A stretch of DNA of 64,000 bases from Arthrobacter mobilis (GCF_012395835.1 NZ_JAAZSQ010000014.1:1-64000); one strand, 5' to 3'; positions 34,951 through 43,138 are shown, counted from the first letter of the stretch. Program-made: numbers and translations. Notes: generated by a model from the sequence alone, not told the origin.

Positions 34951-35849
34951 TCCTCCTCCGGCCCGATCAGGGCCACGAACTCCAGGGCCTCCTGCTCGCC
35001 GGCGTCGGAATGCTCCCTCAGCAGCCGGGCCGCGGCCGGCAGGTCCCCGGACAGGGCGGTCTCGCGGATGCGGGCGAAGATCTCGTCATTGAGCCGGGTA
35101 CTGGCAATCTCGCGGATCTCGTCCCCCTTGGACACAATCGCCCGGTACCGGTAGGCGGTCGCCTTGTGCGATGCGGGGGCGCCGGGGGAGGGCTTGCCGA
35201 CGGCGTCGGCAGTGCCGGGCGGGGGTGCCGGGGACTCGGCCGCGGCCGGCTGGGCGGGCCGGACCGGTTCCGGCGGCGGCACGGGCTGCTGTTCCTCCCT
35301 GGGCGGTTCTCCGCCGCCCGGCAGGGCTTCTTCTGCGGGGCGTGCCGCAGCCCCCTCGGGCCGTGCTTCGGCCTCTTCGGGGCGTGCCCCGGCGCCGGCC
35401 GCGGTCCCGGGCGTGCCACCGGAGGCTTCGGCCTCCGGTTCCTGTTCGGCGGCCGGCGGGGTCTGCCCTGCGGGGGCCTGGGCAGGCCCCGCGGTGTCGG
35501 CAGCCTGCGGAAATTCGGGATGGACGTACGGCTGGGGGTAGGCAGACATGCTGGCGACAGCGGCGGCGGCCTCGCGCAGCCCCGTCCCGGTAGCCTTCCG
35601 GTAGGCCTGGATCGCCTCCAGCCCGTGCCCGCGGGCAATCATGGAGTAGACAGCCGTGTGCTGCTGCTGGTCCAGCCGTGCAGTCGCCGCCGCGGCGGCC
35701 TCGCGCGTGGGGACAGGCCCCCCCTTGGCCTGGCCGGGGGCGGCCAGGGACGAATCCGCGGCCGGCCGCTTCCTGGCGAGCTTGACCGCCAGCAGAACGG
35801 CCGCAATCACGACGAGGAGGATCAGGGCAGGGACCAGGAAAGACTCCAT
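34947..35849 (-). CDS. Membrane-anchored protein with an L7/L12-like helix motif and Pro/Ala-rich linker
   Basis: A 300-residue protein. One N-terminal helix (FLVPALILLVVIAAVLLAV) is followed by KLARKRP, indicating an anchor with a cytoplasmic body. Around residues 70-100 the sequence HGLEAIQAYRKATGTGLREA, then AAVASM, matches the L7/L12 C-terminal pattern (A-I-x-x-Y-x-x-x-T-G-x-G-L-x-E-A). A Pro/Ala/Glu-rich linker of about 120 residues leads to a folded C-terminus ending EFVALIGPEEE. No function is assigned. It is divergent from dnaB across the DnaA-box cluster. Confidence 0.8.
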   Translation of the reverse strand: MESFLVPALILLVVIAAVLLAVKLARKRPAADSSLAAPGQAKGGPVPTREAAAAATARLDQQQHTAVYSMIARGHGLEAIQAYRKATGTGLREAAAAVASMSAYPQPYVHPEFPQAADTAGPAQAPAGQTPPAAEQEPEAEASGGTPGTAAGAGARPEEAEARPEGAAARPAEEALPGGGEPPREEQQPVPPPEPVRPAQPAAAESPAPPPGTADAVGKPSPGAPASHKATAYRYRAIVSKGDEIREIASTRLNDEIFARIRETALSGDLPAAARLLREHSDAGEQEALEFVALIGPEEE

Positions 35850-35931
35850 AGGAGAATCCTACGGGCAGCAGGGGTCCTCGGCACCGGTGCAGCGGGTGCC
35901 GGCGGGAAGCAACTTGTCCTGTATCACATTA

Positions 35932-36177
35932 TGGGGATAATGCCTGTGGAAAACTCGTGGATAAGTGCCCCGCAGGCCCGGTTTTCCCCTGTTTCCACAC
36001 CTTGGCTGTGGAAGAATCCGCGTCAAAAATTCTTTTAATTCACAGCCTGAGGACAGTAAAATCGCAGGTCGGCAGCCGGATGTGGACAAAAAAACTTTTT
36101 AATCCACAGCTATCCACACAGGCTGTGCACAAGACACGCCGCACAATCCACAGCATGCCCACAGGGCCTGTGGATAA
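35932..36177. promoter_or_regulatory. Cluster of DnaA-box-like 9-mers upstream of dnaB
   Basis: The gap 35850-36394 (545 nt) holds no gene. About a dozen 9-mers here match or nearly match TT(A/G)TNCACA on both strands. Perfect ones are TGTGGACAA (36081), TGTGCACAA (36124) and TGTGGATAA (36169). One-mismatch ones are TGGGGATAA (35932), TGTGGAAAA (35945), CGTGGATAA (35956), TAATCCACA (36100) and CTATCCACA (36110). Weaker ones lie at 35991, 36007, 36036 and 36144. Two AT-rich tracts (36025-36040 and 36087-36103) lie among them. This is origin-like, but it precedes dnaB rather than the expected dnaA-dnaN site. DnaA control of dnaB or DnaA titration is inferred. Confidence 0.75.
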
Positions 36178-36394
36178 CTCGCTTGGCGGAGCGCCTCCGG
36201 AGGGCTACCGTTGCGGAGTATCTCATCCGGTCCGGGGGCATCCAGCGGCCGGTCCGGCCACTACCGGCAGATGCCGGAAGCCGCCTCCTGGACCTGGTGA
36301 AAAGTGTCGGAAGCATCCGGAATCCTTAGTTCCGGAACCCCGGTACAGGCAGGGCCGGACCCGTCTTGGGGCCATAGATAGAAAGCAGGCAGCG

Positions 36395-39300
36395 GTGACT
36401 CTCGCACACGCAGACTCCACGGACATGGGCCGGGACCCGGAGTTCGCACGGACGCCGCCGCAGGACCTCGTGGCCGAACAGTCCGTCCTCGGCGGCATGA
36501 TGCTGTCCAAGGACGCCATTGCCGATGTCGTGGAGGTGCTCCGCGGCGTGGACTTCTACCGTCCGGCCCACGAGAGCATCTACGAGGCGATCGTGGACCT
36601 GTACGGCCGCGGCGAACCCGCCGACGCCGTCACCGTCTCGGACCTGCTCACCAAGCGCGGCGAAATCGCCCGCATCGGCGGCCCGGCCTACCTGCACACG
36701 CTGATCCAGTCCGTCCCCACCGCCGCCAACGCCGGCTTCTACGCCGAGATCGTCCGCGAACGCGCCGTGCTCCGCCGGCTGGTGGATGCCGGCACCAAAA
36801 TCGTCCAGCTGGGCTACTCGCAGGACGGCGAGGTGGACGCGATCGTCAACCAGGCCCAGGCCGAGATCTACGCCGTCGCCGAGCGCCGCACCGCCGAGGA
36901 CTATGTCCCGCTGAAGGACATCATCGAAGGGACCGTGGACGAAATCGAGTCCGCCGGCCACCGCGGCGAGGGCATGACCGGCGTGCCCACCGGCTTCTAC
37001 GAACTGGACGAGCTGACCCAGGGCCTGCACCCGGGCCAGATGATCGTCATCGCGGCGCGACCGGCCGTGGGCAAGGCCCTGGCCCTGGATACCCCGCTGC
37101 CGACTCCGCAGGGGTGGACCACCATGGGGGAGGTCCGCGCCGGGGACGAGGTGCTGGCCGCCGACGGCACCCCGACCACCGTTGTTGCAGTCACCGACGT
37201 CATGATGGACCGTCCCTGCTTCGAGGTGACGTTCGACGACGGTTCCACCCTGGTTGCCGATGCCGAGCACCAGTGGCTGACCGAAACGAACGACGACGAT
37301 GCCGCCGTCGTGACCACGTCGGATATCGCCGCTTCCATGAGCGACGGCGGACGCGTGTTCATCAGGAATCAGGCCCCGGAACTGGCCGAGGAACTGCGGT
37401 ACCGCGAGGGCTGGAAGATCGTCGAGGTGCGCGAAGTGGCCTCCGTCCCCGTCCGTTGCATCCAGGTGGCCCACGAATCGCACCTGTACCTGGCCGGCCG
37501 GTCCTTCATCCCGACCCACAACTCCACGTTCGCGCTGGACTTTGCCCGGTCCGCGGCGATCAAGCACAACATGACCACAGTGTTCTTCTCCCTGGAAATG
37601 GGTCGGAACGAAATCGCCATGCGCCTGCTCTCGGCCGAGGCGACCATCGGCCTGCAGGACCTGCGCAAGGGCACCATCAAGGACGAGCAGTGGGGCAAGA
37701 TCGCCACCACCATGGGCCGGATGAACGATGCCCCGCTGTTCATCGACGACAGCCCGAACATGTCCCTGATGGAAATCCGGGCCAAGTGCCGCCGCCTGAA
37801 GCAGCGCCACGACCTGAAGCTGATTGTCCTGGACTACCTGCAGCTGATGTCTTCCGGCAAGCGCGTGGAGTCGCGCCAGCAGGAAGTCTCCGAGTTCTCC
37901 CGTGCCCTGAAGCTGCTGGCCAAGGAGCTCGAGGTCCCGGTCATCGCCCTGTCGCAGCTGAACCGTGGTTCCGAGCAGCGCACGGACAAGAAGCCGATGG
38001 TTTCGGACCTTCGTGAATCGGGCTGCCTCACGGCCGACACCCGGGTGCTCCGCTCCGACACGGGCGCCGAGACCACCATGGGAGAACTCTTCGCCTCCGG
38101 TGCCAAGGACGTCCCGGTCTGGTCGCTGGATGAGAGCCTGCGCTACGTCGAACGCCACCTGACGCATGTCTTTTCCACAGGCGTGAAGCCGGTCTACAAG
38201 CTGACCCTCGCTTCGGGCAAGACCGTGCGGGCGACGGCGAACCATCCGTTCCTGACCTACGAAGGGTGGCGTCCTCTCGGGGAGCTGGCGGTCGGGGACC
38301 GGCTGGGCGTGCCGCGGCACGTCAACGGCCCCTCGGAACGCGTCCACTGGGATGATTCCAAGGTCATCATGCTGGCACACCTGATTGGCGACGGTTCCTT
38401 CGTAAAGCGCCAGCCGATCCGCTATGCAACCAAGGACGAAGCCAACGTCCAAGCCGTTACCAAAGCCGCAGAGCACTTTGGCATCGCGGCTGTCAGGGAC
38501 GATTACGCTGTTGCACGCTGCACTACGCTGCGGCTGCCGGCACCCTACCGGCTCACGCACGGCAAGCGGAACCCGATCGCCTCCTGGCTCGATGAGTTAG
38601 GCCTCTTTGGCGCCCGTAGCCACGAAAAGTTTGTGCCGTCAGGCGTCTTTGCCCTGCCCAAGGCCCAGATCTCGCTGTTCCTGCGTCATCTGTGGGCCAC
38701 GGACGGCTCCGTCACGGTCAACAAAGCCGCAACCGGCGGCCGCATCTACTATGCGTCCACGTCCCGGCGGCTGGTTGACGACGTCGCACGGCTTCTGCTG
38801 CGCTTCGGCATCAGTGCGCGGATCAAGACTGCGACTCCGAAACCCGGATACAGGTCCGGCTACACGTTGGATATTTCCGGTGTAGACGATCAGCGGCGGT
38901 TCCTGCAGGAAATCGGCGTCCACGGTGCCCGGTCGGCCAACTGCGATCGGTTGCTTGAGATCGTGCGCGAAAAGACGGCGAACACCAACGTGGACACGGT
39001 TCCGATCCAGGTCTGGAACGATGTGCGCACCATCCTCGAGGAAAAGGAAATCCCGCACCGGCAATTCCAAGCCGCACTCGGGACCCAGTACTGCGGTTCG
39101 ACCCTGTTCAAGAGCGCACCGTCGCGGCAGCGAATGGGGCGCATCGCTGAAATCCTCGGCTCCGCGGAATTGGACGTCATGGCAGTAAACGATCTGCTGT
39201 GGGACGGCATTGTCAGCATTGTTCCCGACGGTGAGGAAGAGGTCTTCGACGCCACGGTCCTGGGCAATCACAACTTCGTCGCCAACGGCATCGCCGTCCA

Positions 39301-39493
39301 CAACTCGATCGAGCAGGACGCCGACATGGTCATCCTGCTGCACCGTGAGGACATCTACGACAAGGAATCCCCACGCGCCGGTGAAGCGGATGTGATCGTG
39401 GCCAAGCACCGTAATGGCCCGACCAAAACCATTGTGGTGGGCTTCCAGGGACACTACTCCCGGTTCGCCAACATGGCGGTCGAGCACGGGTAA
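36395..39493 (+). CDS. dnaB: Replicative DNA helicase DnaB with two inteins
   Basis: A 1032-codon precursor. Without two in-frame inteins it gives a helicase of about 456 residues, normal for DnaB. The N-domain reads PPQDLVAEQSVLGGMMLSKD. Walker A ARPAVGK-STF is split by intein 1 (residues 228-376). Then come IVLDYLQLM (Walker B), VIALSQLNR, and SDLRESG-SIEQDADM, split by intein 2 (residues 544-970). The protein ends GHYSRFANMAVEHG. DnaB unwinds DNA at the fork, so both inteins must splice for viability. I take the GTG at 36395 (VTLAHADSTDM) as start, with a weak AGCAGG upstream; an ATG at 36425 is an alternative. The longer frame from 35957 crosses the DnaA boxes and is rejected. Confidence 0.95.
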   Translation: MTLAHADSTDMGRDPEFARTPPQDLVAEQSVLGGMMLSKDAIADVVEVLRGVDFYRPAHESIYEAIVDLYGRGEPADAVTVSDLLTKRGEIARIGGPAYLHTLIQSVPTAANAGFYAEIVRERAVLRRLVDAGTKIVQLGYSQDGEVDAIVNQAQAEIYAVAERRTAEDYVPLKDIIEGTVDEIESAGHRGEGMTGVPTGFYELDELTQGLHPGQMIVIAARPAVGKALALDTPLPTPQGWTTMGEVRAGDEVLAADGTPTTVVAVTDVMMDRPCFEVTFDDGSTLVADAEHQWLTETNDDDAAVVTTSDIAASMSDGGRVFIRNQAPELAEELRYREGWKIVEVREVASVPVRCIQVAHESHLYLAGRSFIPTHNSTFALDFARSAAIKHNMTTVFFSLEMGRNEIAMRLLSAEATIGLQDLRKGTIKDEQWGKIATTMGRMNDAPLFIDDSPNMSLMEIRAKCRRLKQRHDLKLIVLDYLQLMSSGKRVESRQQEVSEFSRALKLLAKELEVPVIALSQLNRGSEQRTDKKPMVSDLRESGCLTADTRVLRSDTGAETTMGELFASGAKDVPVWSLDESLRYVERHLTHVFSTGVKPVYKLTLASGKTVRATANHPFLTYEGWRPLGELAVGDRLGVPRHVNGPSERVHWDDSKVIMLAHLIGDGSFVKRQPIRYATKDEANVQAVTKAAEHFGIAAVRDDYAVARCTTLRLPAPYRLTHGKRNPIASWLDELGLFGARSHEKFVPSGVFALPKAQISLFLRHLWATDGSVTVNKAATGGRIYYASTSRRLVDDVARLLLRFGISARIKTATPKPGYRSGYTLDISGVDDQRRFLQEIGVHGARSANCDRLLEIVREKTANTNVDTVPIQVWNDVRTILEEKEIPHRQFQAALGTQYCGSTLFKSAPSRQRMGRIAEILGSAELDVMAVNDLLWDGIVSIVPDGEEEVFDATVLGNHNFVANGIAVHNSIEQDADMVILLHREDIYDKESPRAGEADVIVAKHRNGPTKTIVVGFQGHYSRFANMAVEHG
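37076..37522 (+). mobile_element. Class 3 mini-intein in the DnaB Walker A motif
   Basis: 149 residues between GK and S of the P-loop. It starts with Ala (ALALDTPLPTPQGW), not Cys or Ser, and ends FIPTHN before the +1 Ser. It has all three residues of the WCT motif of class 3 inteins: Trp at intein residue 67 (EHQWLT), Cys at 128 (VRCIQV) and Thr at 147 (PTHN). No homing endonuclease is present. In this class the internal Cys replaces the missing first nucleophile. Confidence 0.9.
38024..39304 (+). mobile_element. Full-length intein with LAGLIDADG endonuclease in DnaB
   Basis: 427 residues inserted at SDLRESG|SIEQDAD, the site also used by cyanobacterial DnaB inteins. Class 1 features: Cys1 (CLTADTRVL), block B TxxH (RATANHPFLT), and C-terminal FVANGIAVHN followed by Ser. 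Two LAGLIDADG-type motifs lie at intein residues 117-125 (LAHLIGDGS) and about 220-229 (LRHLWATDGS), both with the acidic residue, so the endonuclease looks intact and potentially able to home. Confidence 0.92.
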
Positions 39494-39511
39494 GTTTGTA
39501 GATTCTCAGGC

Positions 39512-39537
39512 CATTTGTCAGATTCTCACGACAAATG
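39512..39537. repeat. Short inverted repeat after dnaB
   Basis: CATTTGTC (39512-39519) pairs with GACAAATG (39530-39537). AGATTCTCA also occurs twice here (39500 and 39520). No T-run follows, so terminator function is only a possibility. Confidence 0.35.
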
Positions 39538-40175
39538 CTGCCCGGCTCTATTGGGCAGGAAGCCCGGGTTTGGCAATCATGGCAGCTGCATCCTGGACGT
39601 GGATCCAGGTGTGACGGATTTGGTGCCTTCAGCAGGCTTTATTGCGGGCGGGTATCCGTGAATCGGGAATCGCAGTGTTTACCCGGGGCTTATGGCCGCC
39701 AGGCAAGTCGACCCATGCTGTCGCACTGGGGGATCGGGTTATGGAAGGCCTTCACCCCGGGACGGCGCGAATAATGACAACAGTGAGTAGGCCTTCGAAC
39801 GATTACTGGAAAACCTGGCGCGGCGTTCTTTCGGGTATCTCGCGCTGTCACCGGGGCCAGGGGGATTCAAGAGGGACCGGAGGTTGGGGCCGGTCGGACT
39901 GCGGCACTGCGGCATATGCAACGGGGCTGAGCGGGCGCGGGAGGAATGTTCGCTGGACGCGGCCGAAAGCGCGCCGGACTCGTGCAGGGCGATCCTTCGG
40001 TCCAGTGCCGCCACACTGATGCCAGCACGTCGGCCAATGTGATGGCCGCACCGATAATCATCGTCATTCCTATGCTGAGCCCGGCAAGAGAGATGGCAAG
40101 ATGTTGGCTGGCTAGCGATTTTCGATGTAATCGGACTCGTGGCCGCCGCCCCCGTGGCCAGGAGCTGGCCTGCCT

Positions 40176-40303
40176 CTACTTCAAGAGATCCTCTTCGAAT
40201 GGGAAGCGTGAGAGAGCGTCTATGGGGGTCTCGGTGATCAGAACCTGTTCTTCAAGCTTTACGCCTTCGGCCCCGCCTTGAGGCCGATGTAGTTTTCCAC
40301 GCA
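40176..40303 (-). pseudogene. Remnant of an M24-family peptidase C-terminus
   Basis: Minus-strand translation gives CVENYIGLKAG, then after a frame change GAEGVKLEEQVLITETPIDA and LSRFPFEEDLLK with a stop at 40176. This matches the usual end of creatinase/Xaa-Pro-type M24 metallopeptidases (metal-binding Glu within the EEQVLITE segment). Upstream coding sequence is not recognisable, so only a broken tail is left. Confidence 0.5.
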
Positions 40304-40512
40304 CCGAATCGAGCGCGCGAAGGAAGGACTCGGCGAAGAACCACGTGGTCGAGCAAGGTGTGCCATCCGTGCCGCACTGCGATTGGCTGACTTGGCGGGT
40401 TGATCCCGCCGGGGCATGGACCTAGGCCATCCCCCGGGCTATGGCGCACGATCGGCACCGCGCCTTTACATTAGTTGCACCCTATTGCAGGCGTGGTTTA
40501 AGAATACTGAAT

Positions 40513-41481
40513 ATGGAGATCGACCCGCGCCGGCTGCGCGTGCTTCTGGCCATTGCCCGCACCGGCGGGGTGCTTGCCGCCGCTGACGAGCTGCGGATCA
40601 CGCCTTCGGCCGCCTCCCAGCAGCTCAACAAGCTGGAGGACGAGACGGGGCACGCCTTAGTCGTGCGGACGCCCCGGGGTTCCGTCCTGACCCCCGCCGG
40701 TCTGGCGATGGCAGAGGCTGCCGAGGAGATCGAGCGCGCACTCAACGTCGCCCGCGCCCGGATGGAAGGCGGGGCGGAGCTGACAGGAATCGTGCGGGTG
40801 GGCGGATTCACCAGCTTTCTTCGGACGATAGTGATCCCGCGTCTGCCCGAATGGCGCCTCCAGTACCCTCAGCTGCAGATCCGGATCGTTGAGGACGACC
40901 TCCCGGCCTTGATGCGGCTGCTGCGCCAGCGCGAACTCGACGCCGTGGTGGTCGAGCTTGACTCTGCGACGGCCGAGCAACGCTCGCTGCCGGCCGGAAT
41001 GTCCGAGGAGCCGCTGCTGGATGAGCCATGGAAGCTGGTGGTTCCCTCCGGAGCCCTGCTTGCCACCGAGAACCTCGACCTTGCCCGGCTGCCGCTTCCA
41101 TGGCTGGGCGTCGAGGCCACGGCCGCGAACGCTTCAGTGATCGGCAGGCTGCGCCGGGCGACGGGTGCCCAGGTGGAGACAGTCCATCAGTACCAGGAGA
41201 CGCTGACCGCGCTCGCGCTGGTGGCTGCGGGGGAGGGTGTTGCCGTCGTACCCGCCCTGGCGCTCAGCCGCGTCGTCCAGGACGGCGTCGACGTCCTGGA
41301 CGTCCCCGGACTCGGCACGCGGCGCGTCGTTCTGCGGCGCTTCGACCGGCGAAGGTCCATCAGCATGCCAGTGGACACAGTCGCACGCCTTCTGCGGGAA
41401 TCGGTTGCGGCGTTCGACACGCTGGTCGTGGCACCGAGGCCAGGGTCTGCGGGGCACGCCGAGCGCCGGGCGCCGTCCTGA
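40513..41481 (+). CDS. LysR-family transcriptional regulator
   Basis: A 322-residue LysR protein. The N-terminal winged helix reads RRLRVLLAIARTGGVLAAAD, then ITPSAASQQLNKLEDETGHA and RTPRGSVLTPAG. The effector domain begins LTGIVRVGGFTSF. It resembles actinobacterial LysR proteins of unknown ligand. The ATG is preceded by a region with TTGCA-N5-TTGCAG. About 100 nt covering this promoter and start are repeated, in decayed form, at about 42030-42140. It converges with a small membrane-protein gene. Confidence 0.92.
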   Translation: MEIDPRRLRVLLAIARTGGVLAAADELRITPSAASQQLNKLEDETGHALVVRTPRGSVLTPAGLAMAEAAEEIERALNVARARMEGGAELTGIVRVGGFTSFLRTIVIPRLPEWRLQYPQLQIRIVEDDLPALMRLLRQRELDAVVVELDSATAEQRSLPAGMSEEPLLDEPWKLVVPSGALLATENLDLARLPLPWLGVEATAANASVIGRLRRATGAQVETVHQYQETLTALALVAAGEGVAVVPALALSRVVQDGVDVLDVPGLGTRRVVLRRFDRRRSISMPVDTVARLLRESVAAFDTLVVAPRPGSAGHAERRAPS

Positions 41482-41554
41482 CTGCCGCTGCCGAAAGCAC
41501 GCCGGGCTACTTGCCCGGTACTGCCATGACCTTCACCCCTCCGGGTAATGAGGT

Positions 41555-41968
41555 TCAGGGCAGTTGCGCGACCACGCGGCCAGGGCGTCGCTGCGGACCG
41601 GCAGGAGCCTGAACACACACCGCGCGCTCCAGCGGACCGGTGAGCACCGCGGGATCCTGGGCCCCGGTGCCCGGCAGATGGGCATCTGCCGCCGGTGCGG
41701 GACCTGGAATCTCGTTCACTCCGAGCCCGGGGCGCCGCCGACGGTGCCCCTCGATCAGGGCGTGAAGGCCCAGGGCGGCCCAGGCGAAATTGGCCGCCGC
41801 GCTCGGCCACGCTCCGTAGAGTGCGCTGCCGACCCCGCCCATCAGCCCGCCTACCGTGTTCAGGGCCGCATACCGGCGCGACTCCGACGTGAGCCAACCT
41901 CGCGACAGCATGACGTACGCCACGAAAGTCCCGACTGTTCCCAACCAGCCCAGAGCCGCCGCCAGCAT
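41555..41968 (-). CDS. Small CBU_0592-like membrane protein
   Basis: A 137-residue protein with three predicted helices in the first 85 residues (MLAAALGWLGTVGTFVAYVM, RRYAALNTVGGLMGGVGSAL, AWPSAAANFAWAALGLHALI), resembling the CBU_0592 family. A polar, Pro-rich tail of about 50 residues follows that is unlike the family and may be an extension. GAGGGAAA lies 4 nt before the ATG at 41968. Function unknown. Confidence 0.72.
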   Translation of the reverse strand: MLAAALGWLGTVGTFVAYVMLSRGWLTSESRRYAALNTVGGLMGGVGSALYGAWPSAAANFAWAALGLHALIEGHRRRRPGLGVNEIPGPAPAADAHLPGTGAQDPAVLTGPLERAVCVQAPAGPQRRPGRVVAQLP

Positions 41969-42029
41969 CGCATTTCCCTCTCTACGCAAACATGTGATTA
42001 CAGCAGCAATGATCGACAAACCTGCCCTT

Positions 42030-42140
42030 TAGATCAATTGCACTCTGCTGCAGACATGGTTTAGGAATACTGAATATGGGTAGAGGTCGCGCCGGCTGCC
42101 CGTACTTCGGGTCATCGGCCGCACGGGCGGTGTGTTTATC
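42030..42140 (+). pseudogene. Decayed duplicate of the LysR promoter and 5' end
   Basis: About 110 nt align with 40471-40580. Both carry TTGCA-N-TGCAG, GGTTTA(A/G)GAATACTGAATATGG, CGCGCCGGCTGC and then a Thr-Gly-Gly-like region. One nucleotide is missing between the ATG and CGCGCC, so the LysR frame is lost at once; after about 42140 the match ends. It appears to be the relic of a second LysR gene that once preceded the SMR gene. The rest of 41969-42380 holds nothing I can recognise. Confidence 0.65.
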
Positions 42141-42380
42141 GCCACTCACCCTCAACCCCGGCTCAGCCTGGGGCACGCCGGGGACCGCCCCCAGCCGGTC
42201 CTGTCATGGATCGGGCGCAAGACCAGCGGTCCGGGGGAAGACCCGGCCGTAGCCGTCCGGTTCAGTCCTGTGTCTTCCAGCTTCACAGCTGCCTGTAATC
42301 TACGTTTCGTACCGGCGGCGTTCCCGCCGGCTGCCAGGGAGATCCCATCCGGGGCACCGGCTTTTTGAAAGGATCTTGTT

Positions 42381-42701
42381 ATGGCGTATCTGTTCCTTTG
42401 TCTGGCGATTGCAGCTGAGGTTGCCGGTACAAGCCTGATCAAGTCCACGGACGGGTTCAGCCGGCTCTGGCCCAGCATTTCCTGTCTGGCAGCGTACGGT
42501 GTGTCCTTTGCATTCCTTTCACAGGCAGTCAAGGACGTTCCCGTAGGCGTGGCCTATGCCCTGTGGTCTGGTCTTGGAACAGTAGCCATTGTGACCATAG
42601 GCGCAGTATTCCTGGGTGAAACCCTCAGCCTGGCCAAAATCATCGGCGTGGCATTAGTGGTTTCCGGCGTCGTCGTCCTGAACCTTGGCGGGACCCACTG
42701 A
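42381..42701 (+). CDS. SMR-family multidrug efflux protein (EmrE/QacE type)
   Basis: A 106-residue, four-helix SMR transporter. The essential Glu lies in helix 1 (LCLAIAAEVAGTSLIKSTDG); GVAYALWSGLGTVAI and FLGETLSLAKIIGVALVVSG are the helix 3 and 4 blocks. It acts as a homodimer exchanging protons for cationic drugs or quaternary ammonium compounds. AAAGGA lies 8 nt upstream of the ATG. The upstream LysR remnant suggests past control by such a regulator. Confidence 0.95.
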   Translation: MAYLFLCLAIAAEVAGTSLIKSTDGFSRLWPSISCLAAYGVSFAFLSQAVKDVPVGVAYALWSGLGTVAIVTIGAVFLGETLSLAKIIGVALVVSGVVVLNLGGTH

Positions 42702-42992
42702 GCCCGCTTGCGCCCCACCCGGCCCTCGGCCGCGGCGCCGTCACACGCTGCTGTTACCGGCATCGCGGGTTGTGACTAGTTCGGCCAGGAGTGGATAAGC
42801 ACCTTCCGGTCATCCAGCGACAGCTAAAACATGGAACATGCCCGGGTCTCTTGCCGATTCGGGGGTGCCCCTCGCCATGAACGCTGCGAATTCCAAAGCC
42901 CGAATTGTTACAGATGGACCAGCAGGTCGGGCAAGGGGTTTTACTCTTCGACCTGTCCGGCCCATGGTTCCGTGCACCGATTGACAATCCCT

Positions 42993-43025
42993 GACCGGAA
43001 TCGGCACTAGGTGCCGACTCCGGTC
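42993..43025. repeat. 15-bp inverted repeat with one mismatch
   Basis: GACCGGAATCGGCAC (42993-43007) pairs with 43011-43025 around a 3-nt loop with a single mismatch. It lies in the 437-nt spacer after the SMR gene, where I find no gene. No T-run follows. Confidence 0.6.
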
Positions 43026-43087
43026 GAATATTAACGACGATTCACGCTCGATGCTGTCAGCATGCTGTCGCGAGGGGAAGACCGCAG

Positions 43088-43124
43088 GAAGCCCCCGCCG
43101 GTCTTTGCGGCCGGCGGGGGCTTC
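43088..43124 (-). terminator. Terminator of the secreted repeat-protein gene
   Basis: A perfect 14-bp stem (43088-43101 with 43111-43124; arms GAAGCCCCCGCCGG) lies 14 nt beyond the stop of the minus-strand gene. The plus-strand flank is CTTCTT, so it may work in both directions. Confidence 0.75.
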
Positions 43125-43138
43125 TTAGAGGCTGGAGG

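Larger units (their letters stand above)
39494..40512. other. Gene-poor decayed stretch of about 1 kb
   Basis: No intact gene is recognisable. The several frames open for 60-125 codons have no convincing composition or family. The minus strand holds a remnant of an M24 peptidase (40176-40303) followed by a short hydrophobic frame (SIGMTMIIGAAITLADVLA at about 40030-40085). Base composition is less GC-rich than in neighbouring genes. Confidence 0.55.

Noticed and set aside
35932-36177. Calling this region the chromosomal oriC outright
   Set aside because: The DnaA boxes are strong, but dnaA and dnaN are not in the window and the usual actinobacterial oriC lies between them; only a search of the whole chromosome could decide.
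35957-36394. An N-terminal extension of DnaB of about 146 codons
   Set aside because: The frame is open, but it translates the DnaA-box cluster into non-conserved sequence, and DnaB N-domain homology starts after 36395.
39642-40019. A 125-codon plus-strand ORF after dnaB
   Set aside because: No ribosome site, no recognisable family, and the composition resembles random translation of decayed DNA.
42140-42380. A guanidine-type riboswitch before the SMR gene
   Set aside because: The SMR protein is of the Qac/EmrE type rather than the guanidine exporter type, and no ACGR-loop hairpin pair or ykkC core is convincing.
42754-43007. Short ORFs in the spacer after the SMR gene
   Set aside because: Overlapping frames of 65-77 codons without homology or start signals; the spacer carries two hairpins instead.
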